DNA of 62,779 bases. Source: Amycolatopsis orientalis DSM 43388 (GTDB taxonomy: Bacteria; Actinomycetota; Actinomycetes; Mycobacteriales; Pseudonocardiaceae). The notes under the pieces are model-generated. The model was not told where the DNA came from and did not search any database. It saw nothing but the letters and a program-made list of their open reading frames with translations. The translations under genes were made by a program, and so were the position numbers. Position 1 is the stretch's first letter. Each line of letters begins with the position of its first letter. Of this stretch, positions 1 through 8,377 are shown in pieces. The stretch lies in contig NZ_ASXG01000080.1 in the NCBI RefSeq assembly GCF_000411975.1, positions 1-62,779 on the forward strand, in the 5' to 3' direction.

Positions 1-56
1 ACGACTACTCTCACACCAACAAACACCAGGTGTTGCAACCACCACGTGAATCCGCC

Positions 57-89
57 GCTCCTTGAGGGAATCAGATTCCCTCAAGGAGC
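57..89 (-). terminator. Terminator hairpin after the lipase gene
   Basis: A 15-bp perfect stem (GCTCCTTGAGGGAAT against its complement) closes a 3-nt loop. It lies 34 bp beyond the stop codon of the minus-strand lipase gene. There is no T-tract, as is usual for GC-rich actinomycete terminators. Confidence 0.7.
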
Positions 90-122
90 CCTTCACGGAC
101 TTCGATCCGGCCCTGCGAAGCG

Positions 123-935
123 TCAGCCGATCGCCGAGGTCAGCGGCGCGTAGTAGCCGCCCCGCTGCCCGGCGGCAGTCGGGTGGTACGACTCGTCCAC
201 CGGCCAGGTCAAGCTGTGCAGATAGTCGCTGGCCGCCGAGCAGATGTTGTGCCCGACGAACGCCTGGCGGACGTCCACGAACTTCCCGCCGGCGGCGGAA
301 ACCCGGGACGAAATCACCGAAGCGAGCGTGTCCGCGCCGGAGTTGATCGCCGACCGCTTCGTGTCGCTCAGCCCGACGCTGCACGAACCGGGCACGGTGT
401 AGAAGCGCGGATAGGACAGCACCACCAGCTGCGCCCCCGGGGCCTTGCTCCTGGCCGCCGAGTACACCTTGTCCAGCAGCCCGGGCAGGGTGTTCTGGAC
501 GTAGGTCTTGGCGGTGTTGACCCGGTCCACGCAGGTCTGGTCGCTTCCCAGCGTGCAGGTCTTGATCACGTCGGTGAACCCGGCGTCGTTGCCGCCGACG
601 GTGAGCGTGATCAAGGTGGCGTCGGACGGCATCGAGCTGATCTGGGTCAGCACGTCGCTGGTCTTCGCGCCCGAGCAGGCGAGGAAGGTGAAGTTGGTGC
701 CGGAGTGGGCGTTGGCCCACAGCTGGCCGTATGCGTTGGCGCTGCGTTTGCAGCTGCCGGAATCTCCGTAGCTCCCGGCGCCCACCCCGGAGGAGTAGGA
801 GTCGCCGAGCGCGACGTAGTTTTGCGACGCAGCGCTCGCACCGGTGGCGAAGCCGAGCGAGGCAGCGAGAGCGACCCCCAGGGCCGCGCACATCCGAAAG
901 ATGCGTCGTGATGGTTGACGGGTGTTTGCAGCCAT
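123..935 (-). CDS. Secreted SGNH/GDSL-type esterase/lipase
   Basis: A 270-residue exported hydrolase, probably acting on lipid or acyl esters outside the cell. The N-terminus is basic (RRIFR), followed by a hydrophobic core and an Ala-x-Ala signal-peptidase site near residue 35. The SGNH blocks are all visible: GDSYSSG with nucleophile Ser46, the GGND block near residue 115, and the catalytic SYHPTAAGQ histidine near the C-terminus. Six cysteines in the mature part suggest disulfides, as in Streptomyces SGNH lipases. The ATG is preceded by AGGAGTG. The gene is transcribed alone, with a hairpin after it and a perfect palindrome 30 bp upstream. Family is clear; the natural substrate is not. Confidence 0.93.
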   Translation of the reverse strand: MAANTRQPSRRIFRMCAALGVALAASLGFATGASAASQNYVALGDSYSSGVGAGSYGDSGSCKRSANAYGQLWANAHSGTNFTFLACSGAKTSDVLTQISSMPSDATLITLTVGGNDAGFTDVIKTCTLGSDQTCVDRVNTAKTYVQNTLPGLLDKVYSAARSKAPGAQLVVLSYPRFYTVPGSCSVGLSDTKRSAINSGADTLASVISSRVSAAGGKFVDVRQAFVGHNICSAASDYLHSLTWPVDESYHPTAAGQRGGYYAPLTSAIG

Positions 936-964
936 AGGTCACTCCTGTCGTGACAGCTTGACGC

Positions 965-978
965 GGTAAAGCTTTACC
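965..978. promoter_or_regulatory. Perfect 14-bp palindrome upstream of the lipase gene
   Basis: GGTAAAGCTTTACC is an exact palindrome 30 bp upstream of the lipase ATG, in the expected promoter position. Its shape suits a dimeric repressor, but no cognate regulator is evident. It is AT-richer than its surroundings. Confidence 0.5.
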
Positions 979-1051
979 AGGTGCAATCCCCACGAGACAC
1001 CCCTGAAATCCGGGTGCGTCCACTTGGCTCAAGCAGGAAGTAGGACCGGAA

Positions 1052-1067
1052 GTTAGCGCTCGCTAAC
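1052..1067. promoter_or_regulatory. TetR-type operator, site 1
   Basis: GTTAGCGCTCGCTAAC has 6-bp inverted arms around a 4-bp centre. It ends 9 bp before the -10-like TACTAT (1077-1082) of the adjacent TetR gene. Two close relatives precede accD1 (2290 and 2318). The shared pattern GTTARCG-n-n-CRCTAAC indicates autoregulation and control of the operon by one protein. Confidence 0.75.
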
Positions 1068-1088
1068 CGCGGGACCTACTATGTGCGG

Positions 1089-1679
1089 ATGTCGGCGAAT
1101 TCCCTCCCACTGGTGAACGGCGCGAAGCCGAACAGACGGGAACAGATCCTCTCCGCCGCCGCCGAGCTGTTCGCCCACCACGGTTTCCACGGCGTCGGCA
1201 TCGACGACATCGGCGCGGCCGTCGGCATCTCCGGTCCCGCGCTGTACCGGCATTTCCGCAGCAAGGACGCGATCCTCGGGGAAATGCTGAACTCGATCAG
1301 CCACTACCTGCTCGAAGGCGGCACCGCGCGCGCCGAGGCGGGCGGCTCCCCGGACGAGCTGCTGGCCGCGCTCGTGCGGTTCCACGTCGACTTCGCGCTC
1401 GAGCATCCGGCGCTCATCACCGTGCAGGAGCGCAATCTCGCGAACCTCACCGACAGTGACCGGAAACAGGTGCGCGCGCTCCAGCGGCAGTACGTCGAGG
1501 TGTGGGTGCGGGCGATTCGCGAAGCTGTGCCCGGCCTCGGCGAACGCCAGGCGCGGTCGGCGGCACACGCCGTGTTCGGCTTGATCAACTCGACGCCCTA
1601 CAACCGCCATCTCGGTGACGGCGCGCTCGCCGATCTGCTGTGCCGTCTCGCGCTGGGTGCGCTGTCCGCGGCGGGCTGA
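1089..1679 (+). CDS. TetR-family regulator of the branched-chain acyl-CoA operon
   Basis: A 196-residue repressor with a canonical TetR helix-turn-helix near residues 15-60 (REQILSAAAELF ... GPALYRHFRSKD), followed by an all-helical ligand domain. The start was chosen at ATG 1089 because TACTAT at 1077-1082 would put transcription initiation almost on this codon (leaderless). An in-frame GTG at 1083 is the alternative. The operator at 1052-1067 overlaps the promoter. In mycobacteria a TetR protein of this kind (BkaR, Rv2506) sits beside accD1-accA1-fadE19 and controls branched-chain amino acid catabolism. The same role here is inferred from synteny and the shared operators. Confidence 0.88.
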   Translation: MSANSLPLVNGAKPNRREQILSAAAELFAHHGFHGVGIDDIGAAVGISGPALYRHFRSKDAILGEMLNSISHYLLEGGTARAEAGGSPDELLAALVRFHVDFALEHPALITVQERNLANLTDSDRKQVRALQRQYVEVWVRAIREAVPGLGERQARSAAHAVFGLINSTPYNRHLGDGALADLLCRLALGALSAAG

Positions 1680-1731
1680 GGCCGCGATCCGGGGTATCCC
1701 GCCGGCCGCCGGTCTGGTGTTTGATAGGCAC

Positions 1732-2229
1732 GTGACCGCGGACCGGAGCGAAGGCGAGCAGCGTCTCGTCGAGAAGGCACAGCGCGCGCTCGTCGCCATC
1801 AGCCTTGGCGAGGACACGGAGGCGCTGGAAGAGGTCACGCCCTCGTCCGACGAGCCAGGCGAACGCGACGAGGAAACCAAAGAGCTGATGCTGCTGCTCT
1901 TCGGCGAGTGCAGCGCGATGGTCTCCACGCTCGGCGACGGCGGCACCGCTCCGGTCAAGGTGCAGGTTTTCGACGAAGCGGGCGAAGAGGTTTCGATCGA
2001 CCAGGCCGACCCGCCGGTCCGCACCGCCGTCCGCACGCTGCTCGCCGAGGTGCACGGCAATACCGCCGCCGCGCGCGAGCAGGTCGAGATCGCGTTGGCC
2101 AGCGCCGCCCCGAACGAGGTGGACAGCCTTTTGCTGCAGGCGCTGCGCTGGACCATCCGGCTGTCGGTCGAGTGTCTCGAACGGGATCTGCCGGTGGCCG
2201 GCTGGATCTCCGACGCCGTCGCGGGCTGA
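1732..2229 (+). CDS. Conserved hypothetical acidic protein
   Basis: A 165-residue, strongly acidic, helix-rich protein I do not recognise. No signal peptide, membrane segment or known motif is visible. GTG 1732 was chosen because upstream residues in the same frame look non-coding, and TTGATAG just before it could serve as a leaderless -10. It lies between the TetR gene and accD1, on the same strand, and ends 60 bp before the first of the two accD1 operators. It may be co-transcribed with the regulator. Its position suggests, but does not show, a link to acyl-CoA metabolism. Confidence 0.72.
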   Translation: MTADRSEGEQRLVEKAQRALVAISLGEDTEALEEVTPSSDEPGERDEETKELMLLLFGECSAMVSTLGDGGTAPVKVQVFDEAGEEVSIDQADPPVRTAVRTLLAEVHGNTAAAREQVEIALASAAPNEVDSLLLQALRWTIRLSVECLERDLPVAGWISDAVAG

Positions 2230-2289
2230 GCGTTTCCCCTTTCCCCCGGTCGCGTGGCCGGGGTGCTTCGTGCTGGGCTGGACACGACG

Positions 2290-2305
2290 GTTAACGAGCA
2301 CTAAC
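2290..2305. promoter_or_regulatory. TetR-type operator, site 2
   Basis: GTTAACGAGCACTAAC matches site 1 at 13 of 16 bases. It lies 45 bp upstream of the accD1 ATG and its start is 28 bp from the start of site 3, which puts the two on a similar DNA face. Confidence 0.72.
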
Positions 2306-2317
2306 ATCTCCGACGGA

Positions 2318-2333
2318 GTTAACGACCGCTAAC
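2318..2333. promoter_or_regulatory. TetR-type operator, site 3
   Basis: GTTAACGACCGCTAAC lies 17 bp upstream of the accD1 ATG, between site 2 and the GGAGAG ribosome-binding site. Bound repressor would cover the likely promoter or start of transcription. Confidence 0.75.
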
Positions 2334-2349
2334 GTCTCGACGGAGAGCC

Positions 2350-3963
2350 ATGGACACGCCGGTATTGCGCAGTTCCGCGGATCCCAGCAGCGACACCTTC
2401 GCCCGCAGCGTCACCTCGCACGGAGAACTGGTCGAGGATCTGCACAAGCGGCTCGCCGCCGCCCGGCTCGGCGGGCCGGAGAAGTCGCGCGCCCGCCATG
2501 TGGAACGCGGCAAGCTGCTGCCCCGGGACCGGGTGGACACGCTGCTCGACCCCGGATCCCCGTTCCTCGAGCTTTCGCCGCTCGCCGCTAACGGGCTGTA
2601 CGACGACGAGGCCCCGTCGGCGGGCATCATCACCGGGATCGGGCGGGTGTCCGGCCGCGAATGCGTGATCGTGGCCAACGACGCCACGGTCAAGGGCGGC
2701 ACGTACTACCCGATGACGGTGAAGAAGCATCTGCGGGCGCAGGAAGTCGCCCTGCACAACAACCTGCCGTGCATTTACCTGGTCGACTCGGGCGGCGCGT
2801 TCCTGCCGCGCCAGGACGAGGTCTTCCCGGACCGCGAGCACTTCGGCCGGATCTTCTACAACCAGGCCACCATGTCCGCGCGCGGGATCCCGCAGATCGC
2901 CGCGGTGCTCGGCTCGTGCACCGCGGGCGGCGCGTACGTCCCGGCGATGAGCGACGAAGCGGTCATCGTGCGCAATCAGGGCACGATTTTCCTGGGCGGC
3001 CCGCCGCTCGTGAAGGCCGCGACCGGCGAGGTCGTCACGGCGGAGGAACTGGGCGGCGGCGACGTGCACGCCCGCCAGTCCGGCGTCACCGACCACCTCG
3101 CGGACGACGACGCGCACGCGTTGCGCATCGTCCGCGACATCGTCTCCACGCTCGGCCCGCGCCCGCCGCGGCCGTGGGACGTCCAGGCGATCGAGCCGCC
3201 GGCAGTGGACGAACGCGAGTTGTACGGCGTGGTGCCGACGGATTCGCGCACCCCGTACGACGTGCGCGAGGTCATCGCCCGCATCGTCGACGGCAGCCGG
3301 TTCGCGGAGTTCAAGAAGGAATACGGCTCGACGCTCGTCACCGGCTTCGCGCACATCCACGGCCACCCGGTCGGCATCATCGCGAACAACGGCGTGCTGT
3401 TCGCCGAGTCCGCGATGAAGGGCGCGCACTTCATCGAGCTGTGCGACCGGCGTTCGATCCCGTTGGTGTTCCTGCAGAACATCACCGGCTTCATGGTCGG
3501 CCGCGCGTACGAGGCGGGCGGCATCGCCAAGCACGGCGCGAAAATGGTCACCGCGGTGGCCTGCGCGCGGGTGCCGAAGTTCACCGTGATCATCGGCGGT
3601 TCCTTCGGCGCGGGCAACTACTCCATGTGCGGCCGGGCGTATTCGCCGCGGTTCCTGTGGATGTGGCCGAACGCGCGGATTTCCGTGATGGGCGGCGAGC
3701 AGGCGGCGTCGGTGCTGTCGACGGTCCGCCGAGACGCGATCGAGGGCCGCGGCGGCGAATGGTCCACTGAGGACGAAGAGGCCTTCAAGGACCCGATCCG
3801 CGAGCAGTACGAGCAACAGGGCAGCCCGTACTACTCCACGGCGCGGCTGTGGGACGACGGCGTGATCGACCCGGCGGACACCCGCACGGTGCTCGGCCTC
3901 GCGCTGTCGGCCGCGGCCAACGCCCCCTTGCCCGAAGTCAACTACGGCGTCTTCCGGATGTGA
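2350..3963 (+). CDS. accD1: Acyl-CoA carboxylase beta subunit (methylcrotonyl-CoA type)
   Basis: A 537-residue carboxyltransferase that moves CO2 from carboxybiotin to an acyl-CoA. The N-terminal crotonase-fold half shows the blocks expected of methylcrotonyl-CoA carboxylase beta (VDSGGAFLPRQDEVFPD and GSCTAGGAYVPAMSD near residues 188-202). The C-terminal half carries GGSFGAGNYSMCGRAY and the MGGEQAASVL block after residue 415. The acyl-CoA family is therefore likely to be 3-methylcrotonyl-CoA from leucine, rather than propionyl-CoA. Its TGA overlaps the next ATG by one base, so alpha and beta subunits are translationally coupled. Two TetR operators precede it. The gene order beta-alpha-dehydrogenase equals mycobacterial accD1-accA1-fadE19. 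Confidence 0.95.
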   Translation: MDTPVLRSSADPSSDTFARSVTSHGELVEDLHKRLAAARLGGPEKSRARHVERGKLLPRDRVDTLLDPGSPFLELSPLAANGLYDDEAPSAGIITGIGRVSGRECVIVANDATVKGGTYYPMTVKKHLRAQEVALHNNLPCIYLVDSGGAFLPRQDEVFPDREHFGRIFYNQATMSARGIPQIAAVLGSCTAGGAYVPAMSDEAVIVRNQGTIFLGGPPLVKAATGEVVTAEELGGGDVHARQSGVTDHLADDDAHALRIVRDIVSTLGPRPPRPWDVQAIEPPAVDERELYGVVPTDSRTPYDVREVIARIVDGSRFAEFKKEYGSTLVTGFAHIHGHPVGIIANNGVLFAESAMKGAHFIELCDRRSIPLVFLQNITGFMVGRAYEAGGIAKHGAKMVTAVACARVPKFTVIIGGSFGAGNYSMCGRAYSPRFLWMWPNARISVMGGEQAASVLSTVRRDAIEGRGGEWSTEDEEAFKDPIREQYEQQGSPYYSTARLWDDGVIDPADTRTVLGLALSAAANAPLPEVNYGVFRM

Positions 3964-5954
3964 TGAGGGTGTTCGAGACTGTTCTGGTCGCCAACCGCGG
4001 CGAGATCGCGGTTCGCGTAATCCGGTCGCTGCGGGCGCTCGGGATCCGTTCGGTCGCGGTGTACAGCGACGCGGACGCCGATGCCCGGCATGTCCGCGAG
4101 GCCGACACCGCGGTGCGCCTCGGCCCGGCCGAAGCGGCGAAGAGCTATCTGTCGATCCCAGCGATTGTCGCCGCGGCAACGGAAACCGGCGCGCAGGCGG
4201 TGCACCCCGGGTACGGCTTCCTCGCCGAGAACACCGCGTTCGCCAAGGCGTGCGCGGAGGCCGGGCTGGTGTTCATCGGCCCGCCGCCGGAAGCGATCGA
4301 CAAGATGGGCGACAAGATCCGGGCGAAGGCCACGGTGTCCGCGGCCGGCGTGCCGGTGGTACCCGGCGCGTCCGATGTGGACATTCCGGAAGGCGGTTTC
4401 GCCGAAGCGGCCGCAAAGGTCGGCTATCCGCTGCTGCTGAAGCCGTCCGCCGGCGGTGGCGGCAAGGGCATGCGCCTCGTGCACGAAGAGTCCGAACTGG
4501 CCGCCGCGGTCGAGTCCGCGCGCCGGGAGGCGAAGAGTTCGTTCGGCGACGACACGCTGCTGATGGAGCGGTTCGTCACCACGCCGCGGCACATCGAGAT
4601 CCAGGTGCTGGCCGACACTCACGGCACTGTGCTGCACCTCGGCGAGCGCGAGTGCAGCCTGCAGCGGCGGCACCAGAAGATCATCGAGGAAGCGCCGTCG
4701 GTGCTGCTGGACGAGGCCACCCGGGCGAAAATGGGCGCGGCGGCCGCGGAAGCGGCGCGGTCGGTCGGGTACGTCGGCGCGGGCACCGTCGAGTTCATCA
4801 TGTCCGCGCACAACCCGGACGAGTTCTTCTTCATGGAGATGAACACCCGGCTGCAGGTCGAGCACCCGGTCACGGAAATGGTGACCGGCCTCGACCTGGT
4901 GTCCTGGCAGGTGCGGGTGGCGGCAGGGGAGCCGCTCGGGCTGACGCAGGACGACGTGCGCCTCGACGGGCACGCGATCGAGGCCCGGGTGTACGCCGAG
5001 GACCCGGCGCGCGGGTTCATCCCGACCGGCGGCACGGTGCTGGCCGTGCACGAGCCCTCCGGCGACGGCGTGCGGGTGGACTCGTGGATGTCGGTCGGCG
5101 CGGTGGTCGGCTCCAACTACGACCCGATGTTGGCGAAGATCATCGCGCACGGCCCGGACCGCGCGTCGGCGCTGCAGAAGCTGGACCGCGCGCTGGCCGA
5201 CACCGCGTTGCTCGGGCTCGGCACGAACATCGCGTTCCTGCGCGGCCTGCTCGCCGACGAGGACGTCCGCGCCGGACGGCTGGACACCGAACTGGTGGAC
5301 CGGCGACTGTCCGAATTGGTCTCCTCGGACGTTCCGCCGGAGTTCTTCGTCGCCGCGGCCATGGACCGGCTGCTCTCGCTGCAGCCGACCGGCGCGATCG
5401 TGGACCCGTGGGACATCCCGAACGGATGGCGGCTCAGCGGCCCCGGCGGGATCACTTTCCGGCTGCGGACTGGGGAAAACCAGGCCGTGGTGCGGGTCGA
5501 GGGCACTCCGTCGGACGCTTCGGTGCGGGTGGACGACGCCGAACCGGTGCGGGTGTCCGCTCGCCGGGAGGGCGATCTGCTCGAGGTGCGCCGCGCGAAC
5601 GGCGTGGAGCGGTATCGCTGCGCGGACGGTCCACAACGGACAGTGTGGCTGGCCCGCGAAGGCAAGTCGTTCGCGTTCGCCGACCAGGAAGTGACGCTGT
5701 CCGCGCGCGGCGAGGCGGCGGGCGCTGGTCCGGTGAAGAGCCCGATGCCGGGAACGGTGCTGGTGGTGAAGGCCGCCGAAGGCGACGTGGTGAGCGCGGG
5801 GACGCCGCTGCTGGTCGTCGAGGCGATGAAGATGGAGCACACCGTGACCGCGCCGATCGACGGTGTGGTGACTGAGCTTTCGGTGCGGGTGGGCCAGCAG
5901 GTCGCGCTCGACGAGACGCTGGCCGTGGTGAGCGCAGCAGAGGAGAAGCAGTGA
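3963..5954 (+). CDS. accA1: Acyl-CoA carboxylase alpha subunit: biotin carboxylase plus biotin carrier domain
   Basis: A 663-residue ATP- and bicarbonate-dependent biotin carboxylase fused to its own biotin carrier. Residues 1-445 form the ATP-grasp carboxylase (KPSAGGGGKGM glycine loop, then the ERECSLQRRHQK and EMNTRLQVEHPVTE blocks). A variable linker follows, and the biotinyl domain holds EAMKMEH with Lys623 as the biotin site. ATG 3963 was chosen because it overlaps the accD1 stop (TGATG), even though the frame is open further upstream. The next gene starts inside its stop codon (GTGA). This is the alpha partner of accD1 in leucine and isovalerate degradation. Confidence 0.95.
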   Translation: MRVFETVLVANRGEIAVRVIRSLRALGIRSVAVYSDADADARHVREADTAVRLGPAEAAKSYLSIPAIVAAATETGAQAVHPGYGFLAENTAFAKACAEAGLVFIGPPPEAIDKMGDKIRAKATVSAAGVPVVPGASDVDIPEGGFAEAAAKVGYPLLLKPSAGGGGKGMRLVHEESELAAAVESARREAKSSFGDDTLLMERFVTTPRHIEIQVLADTHGTVLHLGERECSLQRRHQKIIEEAPSVLLDEATRAKMGAAAAEAARSVGYVGAGTVEFIMSAHNPDEFFFMEMNTRLQVEHPVTEMVTGLDLVSWQVRVAAGEPLGLTQDDVRLDGHAIEARVYAEDPARGFIPTGGTVLAVHEPSGDGVRVDSWMSVGAVVGSNYDPMLAKIIAHGPDRASALQKLDRALADTALLGLGTNIAFLRGLLADEDVRAGRLDTELVDRRLSELVSSDVPPEFFVAAAMDRLLSLQPTGAIVDPWDIPNGWRLSGPGGITFRLRTGENQAVVRVEGTPSDASVRVDDAEPVRVSARREGDLLEVRRANGVERYRCADGPQRTVWLAREGKSFAFADQEVTLSARGEAAGAGPVKSPMPGTVLVVKAAEGDVVSAGTPLLVVEAMKMEHTVTAPIDGVVTELSVRVGQQVALDETLAVVSAAEEKQ

Positions 5955-7108
5955 TCGACTTCCGGCTGGACGAGGAATACGAATCGCTTCGCAAGACGGT
6001 CGAGGACTTCGCGCAGGCGGAGGTCGCTCCGGTGATCGGGCCGCTGTACGAGAGGGAAGAATTCCCGTACGAGCTGGTCGCCAAGATGGGCGAGATGGGC
6101 CTGTTCGGCCTGCCGTTCCCGGAGGAATTCGGCGGCATGGGCGGGGACTACTTCGCGCTCTGCCTCGCGCTGGAGGAGCTGGCCCGGGTCGATTCCTCGG
6201 TCGCGATCACGCTGGAGGCGGGGGTTTCGCTCGGCGCGATGCCCATCTACCGCTTCGGCACCCAGGAGCAGAAGGAAACCTGGCTGCCCATGCTGACCAC
6301 GGCCGAGGCGCTCGGCGGATTCGGCCTCACCGAGCCCGGCGGCGGCTCCGACGCCGGCGCCACCCGCACGCGCGCCCGGCTCGACGGCGACGAGTGGGTG
6401 ATCAACGGCAGCAAGGCGTTCATCACCAACTCCGGCACCGACATCACGAAGCTGGTCACCGTCACCGCGGTCACCGACGTGATGGAGAACGGCCGCAAGG
6501 AGATCTCGGCGATCATCGTCCCGTCCGGCACGCCGGGCTTCGCGGTGGCCCCCAAGTACTCGAAGGTCGGCTGGAACTGCTCGGACACGCATGAGCTGTC
6601 CTTTTCCGACGTCCGGGTGCCTGCGGAGAACCTGGTCGGCAAGCGGGGCCGCGGCTATGCCCAGTTCCTGTCCATTTTGGACGAAGGCCGGGTGGCGATC
6701 GCCGCGCTGAGCGTGGGTCTCGCGCAGGGTTGCGTGGACGAATGCCTGAAGTACGCGAAGGACCGCGTCGCGTTCGGCCACCGGATCGGCGAGTACCAGG
6801 CGATCCAGTTCAAGATCGCGGACATGGAGGTGCGCGCGCACACCGCCCGGCTGGCGTACTACCAGGCGGCGTCGAAGATGCTGCGCGGCGAGCCGTTCAA
6901 GAAGGAAGCGTCGATCGCGAAACTGGTGGCGTCGAACGCGGCGATGGACAACGCCCGCGACGCCACGCAGATCTTCGGCGGATACGGCTTCATGAACGAG
7001 TTCCCGGTCAGCCGCTTCTACCGCGACGCGAAGATCCTGGAAATCGGCGAGGGCACCAGCGAGGTTCAGCGGATGCTCATCGCGCGCCACCTCGGGGTCG
7101 GCGCCTGA
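5951..7108 (+). CDS. fadE19: Acyl-CoA dehydrogenase, FadE19 type
   Basis: A 385-residue FAD flavoprotein that oxidises short or branched acyl-CoA to the 2-enoyl-CoA used by the carboxylase. It shows the usual helical N-domain, the FGLTEPGGGSDAG FAD/substrate block near residues 125-137, and the C-terminal QIFGGYGFMNEFPVSRFYRD block. The base in EIGEGTSEV is Glu367, at the short/medium-chain dehydrogenase position. Classical isovaleryl-CoA dehydrogenases have Ala or Gly there and carry their base on another helix. That fits mycobacterial FadE19 and leaves the exact substrate open. GTG 5951 overlaps the accA1 stop, so all three genes form one operon. Confidence 0.92.
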   Translation: MIDFRLDEEYESLRKTVEDFAQAEVAPVIGPLYEREEFPYELVAKMGEMGLFGLPFPEEFGGMGGDYFALCLALEELARVDSSVAITLEAGVSLGAMPIYRFGTQEQKETWLPMLTTAEALGGFGLTEPGGGSDAGATRTRARLDGDEWVINGSKAFITNSGTDITKLVTVTAVTDVMENGRKEISAIIVPSGTPGFAVAPKYSKVGWNCSDTHELSFSDVRVPAENLVGKRGRGYAQFLSILDEGRVAIAALSVGLAQGCVDECLKYAKDRVAFGHRIGEYQAIQFKIADMEVRAHTARLAYYQAASKMLRGEPFKKEASIAKLVASNAAMDNARDATQIFGGYGFMNEFPVSRFYRDAKILEIGEGTSEVQRMLIARHLGVGA

Positions 7109-7112
7109 GACC

Positions 7113-7153
7113 CAGCGCCGCCGGGGCGTCCGGGCGGAGTCCCGGCGGCGCTG
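7113..7153 (+). terminator. Operon terminator hairpin
   Basis: CAGCGCCGCCGGG and its exact complement form a 13-bp stem around a 15-nt loop, 4 bp after the fadE19 stop. It is very stable and lacks a T-tract. Confidence 0.75.
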
Positions 7154-7349
7154 CTTCACCGTCCGGCCTGGGGTCGCTGCCGACGCCGTCGGCTCGCGGC
7201 TGCTTGAGCACTCGACGAACGAGGTGAAACGACGGGGGGTCGACGTAGACCTGCCGCGCTGCTACGAAAGCCAGGGCTTCAAGGCGACCGAGCAGTTCAC
7301 CGTCGACGGCTGGCTCGGCCAGGTCCCCGAACAGCGGGTTGGGGGATAG
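7152..7349 (+). pseudogene. C-terminal remnant of a GNAT acetyltransferase
   Basis: This stretch translates without interruption for 65 codons to a TAG. It reads like the last third of a GNAT protein: FTVRPG, then VGSRLLEH (the acetyl-CoA pyrophosphate-binding G-x-G/S-x-L-L type turn and helix), then the CYESQGF strand-helix typical of the Y-E-x-x-G-F motif, and a short tail. No start codon, ribosome-binding site or N-terminal two thirds are present. The frame begins inside the right arm of the preceding terminator. I interpret it as a decayed, truncated gene. Confidence 0.6.
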
Positions 7350-7374
7350 CGGCCGGTCCGGATCCGGAGGACGA

Positions 7375-7393
7375 TATTGGCTAAGTGTCAATA
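7375..7393. promoter_or_regulatory. Possible operator ahead of the SDR gene
   Basis: TATTG and CAATA form 5-bp inverted arms around a 9-nt centre, 16 bp upstream of the SDR start. This is the most AT-rich spot in the interval. The evidence is weak: one short repeat without a second copy. Confidence 0.3.
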
Positions 7394-7409
7394 GACCGAG
7401 GAGTCCGCC

Positions 7410-8276
7410 ATGGCCAGGCAGTCGCTCTCCGGAAAGGTCGTTGTCGTCACCGGCGGCGCGCAGGGCATCGGGGCGGCCACCGCCGCCGCGCTGCACCGGC
7501 GCGGCGCCCGGCTCGTGCTGGGCGATCTCGACCGGGTCCGGGCCGAGAAAACCGCGGGCGAGCTGGGGCCGGACGTGGTCGCGTCGCCGCTCGACGTCAC
7601 CGACACGGCCGGCTTCACCGCGTTCCTGGACGACGTCGAACGCACCATCGGGCCGCTCGACGTGCTGATCAACAACGCCGGCATCATGCCGCTTTCGCCG
7701 CTGGACGAGGAGGACGACGCGGCCACCCGGCGGATGCTGGAGATCAACGTGCACGCCGTCGTGCACGGCACGCGCGAGGCGGTCAAACGGATGAAGCCGC
7801 GCGGGCGCGGGCACATCGTGAACGTGGCGTCGATGGCCGGAAAGTCCGGATTCCCCGGAGCGGCTACGTACTGCGCCACGAAACACGCCGTGGTCGGGCT
7901 GTCCGAGGCGGTGCGGCTGGAACTGCGCGGCACCGGCGTCGAGGTGTCGTGCGTGATGCCCGCGGTGGTGCGCACGGAACTCGCGTCCGGGCTGGGCGAG
8001 GCGAGGTTCATCAAGTCGGTGGGGCCGGACGACGTCGCGGCGGCGATCGTGGACGCGGTCGAGCGGCCGAAGTTCGACGTGTTCGTCCCGAAATCGCTCG
8101 ACCTGACCGGCCGGATCACCCGGCTGTTCCCGCGCGCGTTCGGCGAATGGCTGGTGCGCGCGCTCGGCGGCGACCAGCTGCTGGCGTCGGCGGCGCATTC
8201 GCCGGAGCGGGCCGAGTACGAGGGCCGGGCGGCCCGGAGCGCGCCGTCGGCCGTCCCGCCTGGTGGGAGCGTCTGA
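7410..8276 (+). CDS. Short-chain dehydrogenase/reductase
   Basis: A 288-residue NAD(P)-dependent oxidoreductase with a Rossmann fold. The cofactor motif TGGAQGIG lies near residues 14-21. NNAG near residues 88-91, catalytic Ser in VASMAGKSG, and YCATK (Tyr-x-x-x-Lys) complete the classical SDR active site. An acidic residue at the end of strand 2 (GDLDR) suggests NAD preference. The 40-residue C-terminal extension past the SDR core is Arg/Ala-rich and looks loosely constrained. It is followed on the same strand by a PhaC-like hydrolase, an arrangement seen in mycobacterial lipid-modification loci. The substrate, probably a hydrophobic alcohol or ketone, is unknown. Confidence 0.9.
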   Translation: MARQSLSGKVVVVTGGAQGIGAATAAALHRRGARLVLGDLDRVRAEKTAGELGPDVVASPLDVTDTAGFTAFLDDVERTIGPLDVLINNAGIMPLSPLDEEDDAATRRMLEINVHAVVHGTREAVKRMKPRGRGHIVNVASMAGKSGFPGAATYCATKHAVVGLSEAVRLELRGTGVEVSCVMPAVVRTELASGLGEARFIKSVGPDDVAAAIVDAVERPKFDVFVPKSLDLTGRITRLFPRAFGEWLVRALGGDQLLASAAHSPERAEYEGRAARSAPSAVPPGGSV

Positions 8277-8377
8277 GGCGGACGTGCGCTTGCCGGGTGC
8301 TTGCGGGAGTGGCGTGTTGATGCCGCGCCCGCGCGGCGGCAAGATGCCCGGCAACGACGAGTTCCAGGAGGCGCGAG

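Noticed and set aside
2329..4179. A 616-codon minus-strand frame opposite accD1
   Set aside because: It mirrors a clear carboxyltransferase gene and has the Arg/His/Ala-rich look of GC-rich antisense frames. Similar long shadows lie opposite accA1, fadB and the membrane sensor (for example 18635-20572 and 21327-23786).
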